The translations under genes and the position numbers were made by a program. Shown here one piece after another: positions 48,111-62,057 of a stretch of DNA of 64,000 nt. Within the stretch, counting starts at the first letter, position 1; each line of letters begins with the position of its first letter. This DNA comes from Talinum fruticosum (taxonomy: Eukaryota; Streptophyta; Magnoliopsida; Caryophyllales; Talinaceae). The stretch lies in assembly GCA_021018815.1 (NCBI GenBank), contig JAITYX010000124.1:186001-250000 (forward strand), in the 5' to 3' direction. The notes under the pieces were generated by a model. That model did not search any database. It saw only the letters and a program-made list of their open reading frames with translations, and had not been told where the DNA came from.

Positions 48111-49766
48111 AATTAACATCCCTAGCAGAAGATAGGCTTCTTTTTTATGGTTAGTGTATGATATCATGAGCCCAAGACAAATGACCCTTGATCTCGACCA
48201 GAAGAGTTCCGACTAATTCAGTCTAACCTGCTTCTGCTCAGTCATTTGTGTCCGAACAATCTTCTGTAGCCATAATTTTATGAAAGAGACATTTTGGACC
48301 AACATTTGTTACCTGTCTTGTCTTCCTCAGCCTTCGTACTGTTTTTTCCTTTGTTTTCTTTGTATGGAGTTATTGTTCCCAAGTGATTATGGATAAACCA
48401 AATCAAAAACTTTGACGTTCTATTGAAAATTTGATGTTTTACGTAAATACAGCCTAACCTTTGCCATAGCTTTTTGGTATAATTATAGATATTAGACTCA
48501 AAAGGTATCTATCTATGTATCTGCTACTATATATGCTGTCAAAAAGTTTATGCTTGGAGTAAACTTCGGTTTCAAGTGATTTCGTCGCCAACCCAACCCA
48601 ACCAGACCCAACTGTTTATATTCCTTTATTCCTGCCGCATCCATTCGCCCATGTGAAAATAGTACCTTACGAATCATACCCCTTGCGCCGTTTCTTAACC
48701 CAACGGAAAACATATTGTTCATTCTATTTATCTTAATTATTTTAATTGAGAAAACATTGATACAAATACAATAACGAATTTTTTAGTTTCTTTGGCGATC
48801 TAAAAAGGAAAAGAAGAATTTTGCAATCTTACTTATCATATGAATTTTTACACACTAAAATACGATTATTAAATGGTCGAGTTCATAATAGGCCAAGTCT
48901 ATGATAGCGTAGATTATTTAATGGGTTAGGACAAGTCGGCTCATTAATAGCCAGTTTAATGGTCCATCATTTTGTAATCTTAATTATCATACTAATTTAC
49001 GCACTAAACTTAATCAACTTTGTTAGTAATAATTTATAAGTAACAACGATTACTATATTGAGATTTTTTTCCCTATAAATATATGCACATTTTTATAGGT
49101 GGAGTAAAGTTGGTAATGGTAAATCTTTCAATCTCATTCAACTTATTTATTTACATAAAAAGCTTTGATCTAACACTTTATTAACATGTCGACTATAACC
49201 CGATCACTCCCACTTTGTTAATGGATTGATCCTAAGCCGTAGCCTCGCCTATTGCCACACTCCTCCTAATCATTTGTTTCAGTGCAGTAAATTTAAAGAA
49301 ACACCAGAATGCAGACTTATTGGTCGCTCATTAGTGACAACTAACCAGCATTGTGCAACTATTTTTGGACCAGATGGTCTTGATGTCTTAATTGTGGACT
49401 TGATTTCTTGTACCCTTTTGTTTTCCAAATTGACATGTGTTTTTGTTCAATGTAATGACTAGTCCCTATTTGGCGATTAACTATTAGGTGTTGACTATTG
49501 GCTGTTGATTGTTAACTATTAGTATTTGTTGTTAGATGTTTGTATTAATTTTTTTATAGTTAATTGTATTAGTTTGTTTTTTTAAAGTGTTTGATAAACT
49601 TAGTTGTTTCGACTATTACTTTTTGCTTATGATATTTATTAATTATATATTTTTATTTTTATTTCTCCATGATGAATAAACACATAAACGACCACTTAAA
49701 ATTTGACATTTTTTATTAAGCGATATTATTTTGTTTATTATTTACTCAATTTTCTTTAATGAGAAC
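48111..49766. other. Intergenic, no gene seen
   Basis: AT-rich sequence with short random frames. No recognised coding signature, RNA gene or complete mobile element. Confidence 0.4.
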
Positions 49767-49769
49767 TAA

Positions 49770-50181
49770 TGCCCTATTCGACAAAATGAGTCTGTTTGAG
49801 TAGCGGATAGTTGTTTGTGTAGGTGATAGCTATTAGATTTTAGTTGTTAGCGGAGAGTCGTTCAATTAAGCGATTGAATAAATGTGATTGGTAAATTTAT
49901 TGGTTGAGTTAGTTAATTATTGTAAATTGACGTAAAAGGATATAGATAATTTGCCAAATATAAATTAATGAAAGGATATTTTTGTAAAAAAATATAAAAC
50001 GCTACTTTTAAATGTGAAAAGATAATATTCTTAACTTTTCGAAGCGCTACTTGAAATGCTATAAGATACTGCAAACGCTAGTTGAAACACTACCTTACGG
50101 AACGTTAATATTTGGTTAGTTAGTGTTTTGACTAGGTCAAAACGCTAAAAGTTATTCTAAACGTTGTTGTCGAACAGGGCC
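49770..50181. mobile_element. MITE, PIF/Harbinger-like, copy 2
   Basis: About 412 bases, left end TGCCCTATTCGACAA and right end TTGTCGAACAGGGCC as inverted repeats, flanked by TAA at 49767-49769 and 50182-50184. It aligns with 32750-33165 for most of its length. The 3-bp TWA-type flank fits PIF/Harbinger. Confidence 0.75.
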
Positions 50182-50184
50182 TAA

Positions 50185-52398
50185 ATTATCTAAAAAATGA
50201 CCACTCAAATATGTGATATAAATATCCAATTTCATGAGATTAATAATCCCCTTGTTATTTATTCCAAGTAAATTTGTAGGCTAAATAAATAATTTTACTA
50301 AGCTCACTCATAATATTATCCCCAATTACGTTGGGTTGTCAACTAGCATAACATGTGAATTTTGTGACTAATGATCAAATTGGGTACTTAATTAATCTGT
50401 ATACTAGTCAAAATGGATGGTAAAAGCAAGATCAAATTTAAACAAGAGTATCGTTTAGACATAATTAGTAGCAATATGGTTTTAATGAGGGATGACAATT
50501 GATGTAATTATGATAAAGATTTGGTCAATAAAGTCATTTAACAAGTGAGGTTCAAAAAGTCAATTCTAAAAAGTTAATCAAGATAACTTTTTACAAAATA
50601 ATTTTTGGGATAGAAAACTATCATTAAGTTTGCATATAATACAAGCGAACTCCATCGTTCAACATGAGTGGAGCATCATTAAGTTCGGATTTCGCTTACT
50701 AAGCATTTGAATTGAACTTAATCCGAACCAAGCCAAGTTTGAGTTGAGCACAGTTGAACTTTGACCGAGTCGGGCCTAAGGCTTACCAAGCTAACTAAGC
50801 TCGTTTATGGCCCCAGTAATAATTCTTGATGTCTTCGTTTATTTTATTATCCTTGGATTTAGATGTAATAATATTACATATTTCCTCAGGTTTGTTGCGA
50901 TCATAAATTTAATTAACCATAGCGTTTTGGAAATAATTTCATAAAAATGAAAAATCAAAGTTCCACACAACTTTTTGAATTGTTTTTATTATGTTTTAAC
51001 CACAAGGTTCATCAGGTTTGATTTATTTGCACATATCTAATGATAAAAGGCATCAAATTTAGCGATTTTTTTGAATTGGTTTTGCTGATTTTCAGTTATA
51101 AAAGTCACAAATATGGGTTTTTTTTATTATAGTATTCAAATTTTAGAGGTAATTGGTCATTTCAAAATGAAAATGGATTGTAACAAGAGAAATAAAAATT
51201 TTATCCACAATAATCTTTTGATTCCATGTTGGTTTTCATCATAACTTAGAAGCCCTCATTTTAATTAAACTAAGAAAAATAAAAAACAGATATTAAAAAC
51301 CAATATTCTAACCCTTTTTCGAGCTTGGACTAGCGAACATTTAAGAGAAAAGGAAAGAAAAATAAAAAACAGATATTAAAAACCAATATTCTGTTGCCTT
51401 TTTGTGCAAGTTTTATTGGGCTGTCGGTTCCGTTGTTGGATATATTTGTAAATTTTATACGACTTGATTACAATGATATTTATATCAGGTTAGATTTATT
51501 GTATCACATCATATCTATTCTAAGTTATACTGTAACTATCCGACATTCAAGGAAGGCATATTGAAGTCAAAGGACGAGGTTTACGACTAATGTCTGTAAT
51601 ATAGAGTTGGACAGAAGTATACTTATTATTAATTTTGTTGAGATAGAAATATGTTTTGATATTTTAGATTTATTCTGTTAAGAAAATTGTTAATATACAT
51701 GTCATATGATTTTTCATTAACGAACATTCTTTACTATAAAAAAAATCACCATTCAATTTCGTTTCCTTTAAATCATCAAGGTTTACGTATGTATCCTAGA
51801 AATTCTTACAATGAAATAGTATAAACCTCAATTATTAAAGGATGAACATTTTAAATTAGATAGTAGGTTGTTTATATTTAAAGACAACAAAATTTGTTAT
51901 TCATGTATAAAACAAAAACATACTATAGCCACATGTATTTAAAATAAATATTATTTCAAAAAGTTTATTTTAAAATGCTTATTTTAAAACATGTGCGGTG
52001 CATAGGCTCCTTTAAAATATTTGTTTAAATTTGTTAATATTATTATTGTATTTTTAATAAATTGTTGTCTTTTCTTACATATAAATATAAATTAGTTCTT
52101 ATCAAAATAATGATTAGATATTAATCAAAACACATTAGAGAAGTTCCAATATAAAGCACTTGAATAATATATAAAAAAATATATTAACACCTGATTATCA
52201 TTCCATATAGATATACAAAAAAAAAAAAAAATTACTTGAATAATACTCAAATCAGCAATTGGTAAACTAATCAATGGCCAAAATCGAATAAAGAGCCTAA
52301 AAAAATAGAAAAACCCTTAAAACAATTACTAAAATAAAACAATAAATGTTAAATTTAAATTTTCAACACATTTTGCATCAAAATGAACAACATATTCA
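50185..52398. other. Intergenic, AT-rich
   Basis: No gene recognised. A word GAAAAATAAAAAACAGATAT with flanks occurs at about 51273 and 51357, a short direct duplication. Confidence 0.35.
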
Positions 52399-52655
52399 AT
52401 ACTCCCTCCGTTTCAAATAGTTGTTTTTAAGGTTATGAGGAGTATTTAGAAAAAACTAAATTTATGTTAAATGACCAAATTATCCTAAGATTTCATTAGA
52501 AATGAAGAAAATTAATGAGAAAAGAAGATAAACAAAGCAATTAATAAGGACATCACTAGTAAACTAGTCATTAATAAATCATTGGAATTATAAAGTGACA
52601 AATGTTGTGAAACGAAAAAATTAGTTAAAGTGACATGTATTTTAAAACGGATGCA
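52399..52655. mobile_element. Stowaway-type MITE (degenerate)
   Basis: Begins TACTCCCTCCGTTTCAAATA, the common plant Stowaway terminus. The right end AAAACGGATGCACTA at about 52641-52655 is a weaker inverted match. TA flank expected. Interior is non-coding. Confidence 0.6.
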
Positions 52656-53048
52656 CTATTGTATTTTTTATTGTAGTTAGATTGCACGACACGCTACCAA
52701 TGCTTGGAAAGAAATTTACAATAAATAGAAAAGTGCGAATAGATAACAAACTGACAACATCAATGTACAAAATTATGTTAGAGATTTCTTACGGGATAAA
52801 AATATACACAAATACATGCAAAAAAGTTGCGTAAAAATACTATATTTCTTCACATCAACATATTTATGTATAAATGTCGCTCAAACTTTAATTATATGAG
52901 GAAATAAACTCTTGAAATTAAAAAAAATAAAAGATATATTATAAAAAATATATATAAAGAGTGATGATAATATGAACAAATAACTACCTCTTAACAATAA
53001 ATGCATCTCTTTAATGAAAAATAAAATAAATATAACTCATGAGTTAAT

Positions 53049-53056
<8 letters not shown>

Positions 53057-53121
<65 letters not shown>
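53057..53121. repeat. TA microsatellite
   Basis: An uninterrupted TA run of about 64 bases. ORFs through it (poly Ile-Tyr) are meaningless. Confidence 0.95.
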
Positions 53122-53123
<2 letters not shown>

Positions 53124-53731
53124 CCGTAAAATCTATAAATTTTTATATGCTCTTAGAAATATATACTCAATCTCACATGTAACATTATTATTTAAGACCC
53201 ACAAAATCCCTTCCTTCGAAATGAACCCTTGATAATTAATAATAGACATTATCTTTTTTGAATTAAATAAATTAGAATTATGGAAGGAGATGTAGAAAGC
53301 GTATTATTTATGTGAGAGACGGGGAAAGGGAACTTAGAGTGAATAAAAGAAAGAATATTATTACGTTGGAGATGTGTCGTATATGGCTTGGCTTGGCCTG
53401 GCCACACCACACCATTTAATATCATCTCTATATTATTATTATTAATGTTATTCTCTCCCTCAACAATTCTCCTTTTAATTTACTGGAATGAGTTTTGGTG
53501 TAATGTGCGTCGTCGAACGTCTGCATGGAATCCTCTCTCTCTGTCTCTCTCTAATTTCATGGGAAGAAGAAGTATCCAAGTCTTGGCATAAATGTCCAAC
53601 TGCATGCAGCCAAAAACCATTGAATTTTATATATATAATCAAATCAATAACTTATAATAATTGAATCCTACAATTATTGTTTTACTTGTATTAAATCAAT
53701 TAATTTGTTTTTGATCAAGAGACTCAAGATC

Positions 53732-53732
<1 letters not shown>

Positions 53733-53786
<54 letters not shown>
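53733..53786. repeat. ATA/TAA trinucleotide microsatellite
   Basis: An uninterrupted TAA-type run of about 18 units. Confidence 0.95.
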
Positions 53787-54068
53787 TCTTTTTCAAGGTC
53801 AATTTCCAACTTATCAATATTGAAATCCCAAGCAACCAATAATACTTCCTTAAGCGTACAAAAAAAGCTTGCAAGGTATATACATACATGAAAGAGATCT
53901 TCTTATGGCCATAGTTGATGTGTTTGTTTGTGATATTGGCATCCTTTTATAAGTTTTTATATCATCCATTTTGCTTAGAAGGACGATTTTCTATGATTTA
54001 GCCTTTGCTTTATTTAGGTTTAGCCTAAATCTTTTCTATATAAGTTGTATGTATCTTAAGCTTATTAT

Positions 54069-54498
54069 GGGTGTGTTCGGCGAGTAGCGTTTGAGATAGT
54101 GATTAGTATTTTGCGGGATGTAAAACACTACTTATATAAAAATATAAATGTTCGACAAAGTAGTGTTTGACATAGTGAGTAGAGTTTTAGGTAGTGTTTT
54201 CGAAAAGCTATTCAAAGTAACGTTTTCAAAAACACTACCTAGTGTTTGCACATAATTTCCAAAATTCTCCTTTTTATTTTCTAAAATCTTTTATCAATTA
54301 TGTCCTTTTAAGTCATTTTATACAAATCTGCTACTTAAACAGACTACTATTATCGAACACACTTGATCTCAAATCACTAGTTGAACATCTAACCACTAAC
54401 CACTAGTCGATGAATGACTAATCGCTAATAAAACAGCTAACAGACTATTAAAACAGACTAACCACTATTAAAACAAGCTAATTTTACCGAACACGCCC
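54069..54498. mobile_element. MITE family 2, complete copy
   Basis: Left end GGGTGTGTTCGG and right end CCGAACACGCCC are inverted repeats (11 of 12). The first about 310 bases align with 59294-59634. Non-coding interior. The flanking duplication is not clear, so the superfamily is left open. Confidence 0.65.
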
Positions 54499-54839
54499 AC
54501 ATGTTTTAATATATTTTCCTTGGGTTTTCCAAAAATGGGAGATATTCTCCTTATGTATATGTACGTTGTTGTAAATGTTTGTACTTAAAAGAGTTTTATT
54601 GAATGACATTGTTTATGAACCTCAATGGGAGATATCTTAATACTTTGTAAAATTTTAAAAATCGCAATTCAAAAATACGGCCTTTGTGAGAAATATGTAG
54701 ATTACAAGGGGTTTTTCTCTTGTCGTAGAAGATGTCAAAATTTAAAAGTTGGTTGTATCTACCTGGGCTCCAACCATTTAACTTAGGTTTGGGATCCTAA
54801 GAATTTTTATGAATTATAGTGCATACAGAGTACTTTCTT

Positions 54840-55540
54840 ATTTATTGTTGGAGAATTCTAAGAATATTAACCCGATATAAGCAGTATGATAACCCTGGAT
54901 GACCATTATAGTATCTGAAGATAACAAAAATTTGAGTTCGGCCAACTAGTAGATAAAACGGCCAGACTGTGTTGATCAACACGGGCCATGTTGCTCAATA
55001 CGGGCATGTTGTCTTGTTCGTCGTGTTGGCTATGTTGTTTCTAGTTTTGTTTCATGGCTTCTAGCAGCCACAATGGTTCGGTCGTATTGTTTAACAAGGC
55101 CTGTGTTGGCCTAATTTTGAGCAGTTTGCTATCCAGATTGAGATAAGATTAGCACCTAATATCTTCTAATGAAATGACTGCTAATCTTATTCAGTTTACT
55201 AGATTAAGAATCAAATATTAAAGTCATTGATGGAGAGAGAAAATACATGAACATTTCTATACTTATGAGTGAATGTAACACTCCTATAGATGAAACTTAA
55301 GAAACATTGAACAAATACACTTATTTCTTTCAACATCTTATCCCTAGGATTATTTTTAGTACAACAAATAAGTATTAATGAAAGTGACCCCAATCACAAT
55401 TTGTTGAAGTATTTAGTACCACATTCGTAATTTTTCAGACAATCTTAAGACTTACTTTGTAAGGGATGACAATAAATTTTTGAGATAACTTCAAATTTTC
55501 ATATGTTGCACAAGTCAATTCTAGAAGGATATTTATATGC
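54840..55540. other. Intergenic, unassigned repeat-like sequence
   Basis: Repeated GTGTTG/GGCCATGTTG words at 54960-55110 suggest part of a repeat. No gene recognised. Confidence 0.3.
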
Positions 55541-55639
55541 CAACTGAATAAGTGATAAAAAGGATTGTGTATCTACATCACGATAGGTATATTATTGCTT
55601 GGTGGATGGATTGTTTCTTAGACTTTTAAGAAACAACAT

Positions 55640-55965
55640 GCATTACAGATTCCACCATAACTGTTGAATTTGTAGTGCCGTCATCAACAAGTAAAGAAGC
55701 GGAATGATTTTGTAACTTGATGGAAATACCAAAATGCCAAAAATCCATATGTCACCACTCTCCATCCATTGTGATATAAATCTACACTATCCAGTGCTTA
55801 TAGTCATGTTTATAATGGAAAATCAAGGCACCTTGAACTTATGAATGCCTATGTTTCACTGTTGACTTTGTGCAATCAAAAAGAAAATCTTCTTAATCCT
55901 TTAACTAAAGGTCTAAGAACAAACTTGGTATTGAGAACCTCAACCGTGATGGGAATTAAGCTAGG
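55640..55965 (+). pseudogene. Ty1/copia RNase H relic
   Basis: Translation gives KEAE, a stop, FCNLMEIPK, then SIHCD, and further on ENLLNPLTKGL with MGIKLG, the order of the copia Pol C-terminus (KEAEWLRNLL, SIHCDSQA, LADPLTKGL in intact relatives). A TAG/TGA-type stop replaces the conserved Trp and frames shift, so it is dead. No LTRs were identified at either side. Confidence 0.7.
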
Positions 55966-56039
55966 GAGGCACCCAAATCCATTTATCTTTTCTAGACCTG
56001 GAACTAAATATGGTCCAAACCTATCCACTCTATGAAATT

Positions 56040-56330
56040 TGGACCTGGTCATTAAGATTCAAGTCAGGCCATGTTCGGGTCGTTAAGATTAAGTTGAGTT
56101 TCGGTTTTGGTCGGGTTCGGGTTTTGGCCATGTTGGTGTTTGGTCCAATAAGTTTGTTTTTCAAAGGCAAAACACTTTTGCCGGAAGATATTCAGGTTAG
56201 GTTCAATTTAGTTCGGGTTTGTGTCGGATTCAAGTTATCTTGATTTAGCTTTTAAAATTTTGGACCGGGTTCGGTTCCATTCAGATTTCGGGTCAGAGGT
56301 TCAGGTTCGGTCACCTTTGCCAAGTCCACT
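56040..56330. repeat. GTTCGGGT-type repeat, copy 3
   Basis: Repeated GGTCGGGTTCGGG, TTCGGGTCA and GGTTCGGTC words, like those at 30849-31020 and 37262-37930. Directly follows the copia relic. Confidence 0.5.
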
Positions 56331-57089
56331 TTTGGCAAGCAAGAGATTGAGCTTGCTAATTAATGAAGATCGGTGACAATGACTAATGCACTACGTTTCG
56401 AAGACCAAATGGGCAAAGCTACTTCGTTCTACTTTAATGGCTAGTTTATAAATGGACAAATAGAGCACAAAGGTCTATAAGTAGAAGATATAGCGGCTAA
56501 AGAAGAGTAAAACCAATACCACCAAGTGATTCAACTCATTATGCTAAGTGTTGTTTGTACTAAAGTGATTAAACTCAACTCATTATACTACCCTTGTAAC
56601 ATTTGTGATGCATGAGAATTAAGAAACGTCTATAAGCAAGTGAATGTGTCTAGCGTAAGAAAAGAATATAGGTAAATCTACTCACGAAGGATCGTCACTT
56701 CAGAGTGTTTGACCTTTGTCAAAGTCAAGTTTTGTTTATATTCACCACTTTCTAGGAAGATATACCTTTGACTTCAGGACCAACAAGTCATTTGATCACC
56801 ATTCTAGCATTAAAGAGTTAAAGAATTTTGCCAAACAACTTTGTTAGAAACAACTAATTTTTTCAAACACATTTTCATAAACAACAAATGTAATCAAAAA
56901 GTCAAATAGATAATGCAAATAACTAACAACTTATGCAAATAGCTAACTAATAACTAACAGTTAACAATTGATTGTCAAATAGAGTCATTTTCACAAGAAA
57001 GATGTAAAAGTGTTCGTGAATAGTTTTTGTTTTTCACGAATGTTGACTGAGAGCTATTTAAATTGTTTTTTGTCAAAAAAATCGGGTCA
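56331..57089. other. Intergenic, no gene seen
   Basis: Unique-looking AT-rich DNA with no recognised features. Confidence 0.3.
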
Positions 57090-57435
57090 AATTGTTTATT
57101 TTATATATACTATATATAATAACAATCTTTTCAAAATTATAAAATGGTGGTATGAGAGTGAATTTAGGAGATTTGTCAAATATAAAAATAATAATTTATC
57201 CTTGAAAAAATAGCTTTCCATTCGTCTATGAACTCTCTAAATCTCACTTGCCACAACAACAACATGATTGGCTGAGAGTGAATTTAGGAGTTTCATCCAA
57301 TAAAAGTAATTTATCCTTAAAAAATAGATTTTCACTCATATATCAATTCTCTTTTACTCCTTAAAACAATAAATTTGACAATAAAAGTAATTTATCCTTA
57401 TCACAATAAAAGTAGTAGTAGTAGTAGTAGTAGTA

Positions 57436-57527
<92 letters not shown>

Positions 57528-57690
57528 CTATATCTATACTTCTATACTATATATAATAGCAATATTTTCAAAATTATAAAATGGTAGCCTGATAGTGAAT
57601 TTAGGAATTTTGTCTAATAAAAAAATAATAACTTATCCTTGAAAAAAAATAGGACTCCACTCATCTATGGACTCTCTTTTACTCCTTGCC

Positions 57691-57778
<88 letters not shown>

Positions 57779-57947
57779 TAATAATCTATATCTATACTTC
57801 TATACTATATATAATAGCAATCTTTTCAAAATTATAAAATGGTAGTCCGATAGTGAATTTAGGAATTTTGTCTAATAAAAAAATAATAACTTATCCTTGA
57901 AAAAAATTGGACTCTACTCATCTATGGACTCTCTTTTACTCCTTGCC

Positions 57948-58042
<95 letters not shown>

Positions 58043-58150
58043 CTATGCAATATATAATAGTCGTATTTTCAAATTAGTCAAATATTGCAACGGGAGTGAT
58101 AAGGAGCTTAGGGTAATCTTAACAATAAAAATTATTTATCCATTAAATAT
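57090..58150. repeat. Tandem repeat with embedded TAA arrays
   Basis: A unit of about 160 bases (CTATACTATATATAATAGCAA through GACTCTCTTTTACTCCTTGCC) recurs at 57530-57690 and 57786-57947 at about 95 percent identity, with diverged copies at about 57100-57250 and 57260-57400 and a partial one at 58042. Each junction carries a long TAA run: 57438-57528 (preceded by nine AGT units), 57691-57785 and 57948-58041. Overall period is about 258 bases. Poly-Asn or poly-Ile frames here are artefacts. Confidence 0.9.
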
Positions 58151-58159
58151 GAGTTGTTG

Positions 58160-59293
58160 ATGTAGATAATTAAATAAATAAATAATATAATTTAAGTGGA
58201 CTCTCCTCTTCCTTTTTTTAGTCTTATTAGTATTTTTTTCTCCTTTCATGTTTCACCTTTCATGTTTCTTTTTTATATTTTCAAGATATTAATTTAGGTT
58301 ATTTTAGTTTTATTTGTTTGCGATATAAACAAAATAGATTCATTGTTTAGGATAAATAAAATTTAGGAACAAAAAAATGACATATTTGTTGTGATGAAAA
58401 GAGAAATGGGTTTCAGGAATATTGGAGAATGGGTTGAAGGTTTGTGCCTTTGAGTCATAGATGCCTAATTCAAGCAAGCTTGGTTGCTTTGGTAATTTAG
58501 CTTTGGTATTTAGACATCTCTTGATTTGGGTCTTAATTAAATAATAGTGTTTACTTTTAAATTGGGTAGGAGGAGTTTGAGATGATGTCTCGATGTTAAT
58601 TAAAGATGAATCCTTGCATTTAATTTTATCTACATTTTCTTTGCCAATACAGGGTTAAAGAATAGAGATTAGATGATCAAGATTGTCATATAATATTTAA
58701 AATAAATTGAAGACATTTCAATAGCTTACCTTAAGTATATGAGATATCTTCACTATATGCTTTTTGTCTAACTCGCTAAATTGCAGCAACCCAAAAAAAA
58801 ATTGTTTTAAGTTACCTGTCTCTAGGATTTGTATGATTTATGAAGCCTAATTTGATAATTATTAAGTTGAATTTTATATGCTTCACTTGCTAATTTATAC
58901 AAAAGTGAAATTATCATTCTTTCTCACCACATTTCTATTTTAAATGATTTTAATGTCCATATAATTTTTGGAGTTGCAAAATAAATTTTATCTCAAGCAT
59001 ACTTTTATCATTTTGTGTTAATGTTTACATCCAAGTAAATTTATTTTTTAATGAATTTTCTCATTCCCTTTTAGATGGACATACAATATTAATGAAATTT
59101 CCCTTACTACTTTAATTACATATAGAGGTAGAGATGGATATATATTCGTTTTTGATTTGATAAATTTTGTCGGAATTAGTCACAACTAGAAAATGCAGTT
59201 TATGTACGTGCTATATATTATGGCTTAAGCTTATGTTGGCTATTTTGTTAATCTTGAATCCTGTGCATTTATTTGAGCTGTTTGTGATATGAA
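58160..59293. other. Intergenic, AT-rich
   Basis: No gene or complete mobile element recognised. Confidence 0.35.
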
Positions 59294-59634
59294 GGGTGTG
59301 TTCGGCAGTAGCTTTTGAGGTAGTGATTAGTGTTTTGGAGGATGTAAATCACTACTTATCTAAAAATGTAAGTGTTCGGCAAAGTAATGTTTGACATAGT
59401 AATTAGAGTTTTAGGTAGTGTTTTTGAAAAGCTACTCAAAGTAACGTTTTCAAAAACACTACCTAATGTTTGCACATAATTTCCAAAATTCTCGTTTTTA
59501 TTTTCTAAAATCTTTTTATCAATTATGTCCTTTTAAATCATTTTATAGAAATATGCTACTTAAATAGTACTATTACCGAACACACTTATCTCAAATCACT
59601 AGTTGAACATTTAACCAAGTAACTACTAGTCAAG
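59294..59634. mobile_element. MITE family 2, 3'-shortened copy
   Basis: Starts GGGTGTGTTCGGCAG and aligns with 54069-54400 at high identity through AACACTACCTAATGTTTGC and GAACACACTTATCTC. The far inverted repeat seen in the other copy is missing. Confidence 0.6.
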
Positions 59635-61990
59635 TAACAACTAACTTAAATGGATGACTAAAATGACTTTAGATTAGGTTTTTTATCAGTCAATTAATTA
59701 ATTTTGAAATAGCTCAAATCATTTGATTATCAGGAACATATTTTTCATATTTCCTTTTTCTGAAACATTATCTCCAAAACAACAAATCTTACCACATATT
59801 TTTTATCAATAGCTGATGAAAATGATGGTTACTACCAGCATTTAATACATTCATCAAAATTTATACCAAAAAGTTACAGTGGTTGTTATATCAAAATTTA
59901 TACCAACATAAAAATTTTAATTAAGATAATTAATTGTACTGGTATTTGATAGCATTTAATTACTCCATTCCTAAAGAGTAGAAGTAGAAATTGAAATTAT
60001 ATTTACTTAAGAATTATAAATATTCTTTGTAATCAATGAAAATATGACTTTATTTTTTTAAACATAAAAACAATGAATGATCAAGATATAGATATGATAT
60101 ATGTATGGTTGAGATTCTTCTAATTTTGATGGTTGTAATATGACGACAATTACTATAACCGCATCCTTTATTTTACTTTCACTATACTTGTTCACTATAA
60201 TCACTGTCTTGGTTCTATTAGAGTTTTAAAGATAACAAAATGCTAATACGTTAAAAAAACCTCGTAAATAAGCGGTTTAAATTTGATCCGAATTTGTCCT
60301 GCTCATTGGATCAAGATACTAAATTGTGTTTTGTGGGACTGAATTTTGTTTTATCTCTTGCAATTATGATAATTATCCATTATATCATATGTTATTTACA
60401 GAAATGTTACAGAGATATCATCTCCTCTACCAAGTGAACACAAATAATCTTTTTATTTCTTGGCTATGTTCTCATAAAATAATATATCATATGCAAACTA
60501 TAAATAGTATAAATTCAGCAAAATTGAATTATCAAATGGTGTGAAATAAATAATTATATTTAATTAAAGGATTTTGGGATGCTAATAAACTCAACTTTGA
60601 GGGGGTACTAGACGTCCACAATAAGAGTTTTAAAACAACACATTTTTATACTTTTTGGGGAGTTTATTTTTAATATCCTACCACTAAGTTAATTTAGGTA
60701 AGCTTGGGTAACTAGAATGATGATGTCACGAGGGTTTATCATTTATAAATTATTATGGTTTTAAGAAAATTCAAATTGTTATACTTTTTCACAAATTACT
60801 AACAACTTTTAAGAAATAAATACACCTCGTTTTTAAAATTAATGAAAGAAACAATTCTAAATTCATTATACATCCGTCCATATGATCATCCAAATATAAA
60901 CACCCGACACGTATTTAACCTACGGTTTAATCGACATATTTACATTTCACTTTTGTCAAATTACAAACTAGATCTATATCTTATTTTATTCACATGTAAG
61001 GAGAAGTAAGGAATTGTAAGAAACTATAAATAAAGTTGTAACGAGTTGTAAAATAGTCATAAAAATAGTTATAAAAATATGTAAAAATTAGAAAATTATA
61101 AGATAAGCTAAATAAAACAAGACTCAAATCCAAATAAGTACATATACAATCAAAAACCTAAAAATAGGAATGGAGATTGATGTGAGAATCACAAATAATG
61201 GCCCCTCAAGTAAGAAATGAACATAGGGAGAGCATCATTCCACATGCACTGCCTCCAACACATAAAACTTTTTATAGATGGCAGTGCCCATGCATATGCA
61301 TATGCATATGCCAAATACAAAGACAGAATGACAATACAATTTTGAAATTTCCTGTGGAACCCAGCAAGCACCTCTCTATGCTCTCAAAAGTTGTACAGAC
61401 AGCCTTCACGGACAGCCTCGGTCGTATACTTACCCTCCTCCTTTTTTTTTTAATTAATGAATTATTTATTAATTTATTTATTTCACACATTTTTTAAATT
61501 TTCTTTTCCCCTGACACCCCTCCCTATTAACAGATGCACAGTATATAGGGATGACCCTACTGTAATTATGGCTTAATCATGTAAAAGAAAAGACTGTAGA
61601 AAAGGTGAAAACCTTTCCACACCTTTTCTCCCATCATCATCACTTGCGAAGTAAATCCATCTTATGCCTTTTGCGTTTTTCATGCTTCCTTTCTTTTTCC
61701 TTTTCTTTTTTTTTTGCCTCTTTTTTAATATATGCAACATATATGATATAATATGATTATTTTACACTGCACTACTGGATGTTTTTAGTTTGTTAGGGTT
61801 ATCGGTACATGGGTATCTATTCACTTTTGAAACGAAATTTGAATCGTATTTTGAGTTAACTATGGATGATATTTTGAGTACCATTTTGAAGGGCTAATGA
61901 AAAAAAGCAAACGAAGAAGTTAATAAAACAAAAGTCTAAAATTTTAGAAAATGTTTTTTTCCTGAAGAAAATGATGATATGTTTAATTTA
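59635..61990. other. Intergenic, AT-rich
   Basis: No gene recognised. Includes a TGCATA hexamer repeat at about 61290-61310 and a short hairpin (AGAAAAGGTG with CACCTTTTCT) at about 61597-61634. A 99-codon frame from 61198 has no family signature. Confidence 0.35.
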
Positions 61991-62057
61991 ACGAATTAGA
62001 GCACGTGGAACAGATCCAGTGGATACTCCTGGAACAGATCCAGGTGGAGGCGGGGTG

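Noticed and set aside
57375..58160. Poly-Asn and poly-Ile proteins
   Set aside because: They are translations of TAA/AAT microsatellites inside the tandem repeat.
61235..61300. miR408-like word (ATGCACTGCCTC)
   Set aside because: Only the first 12 bases match, and the local fold is a 7-bp stem, not a miRNA precursor.
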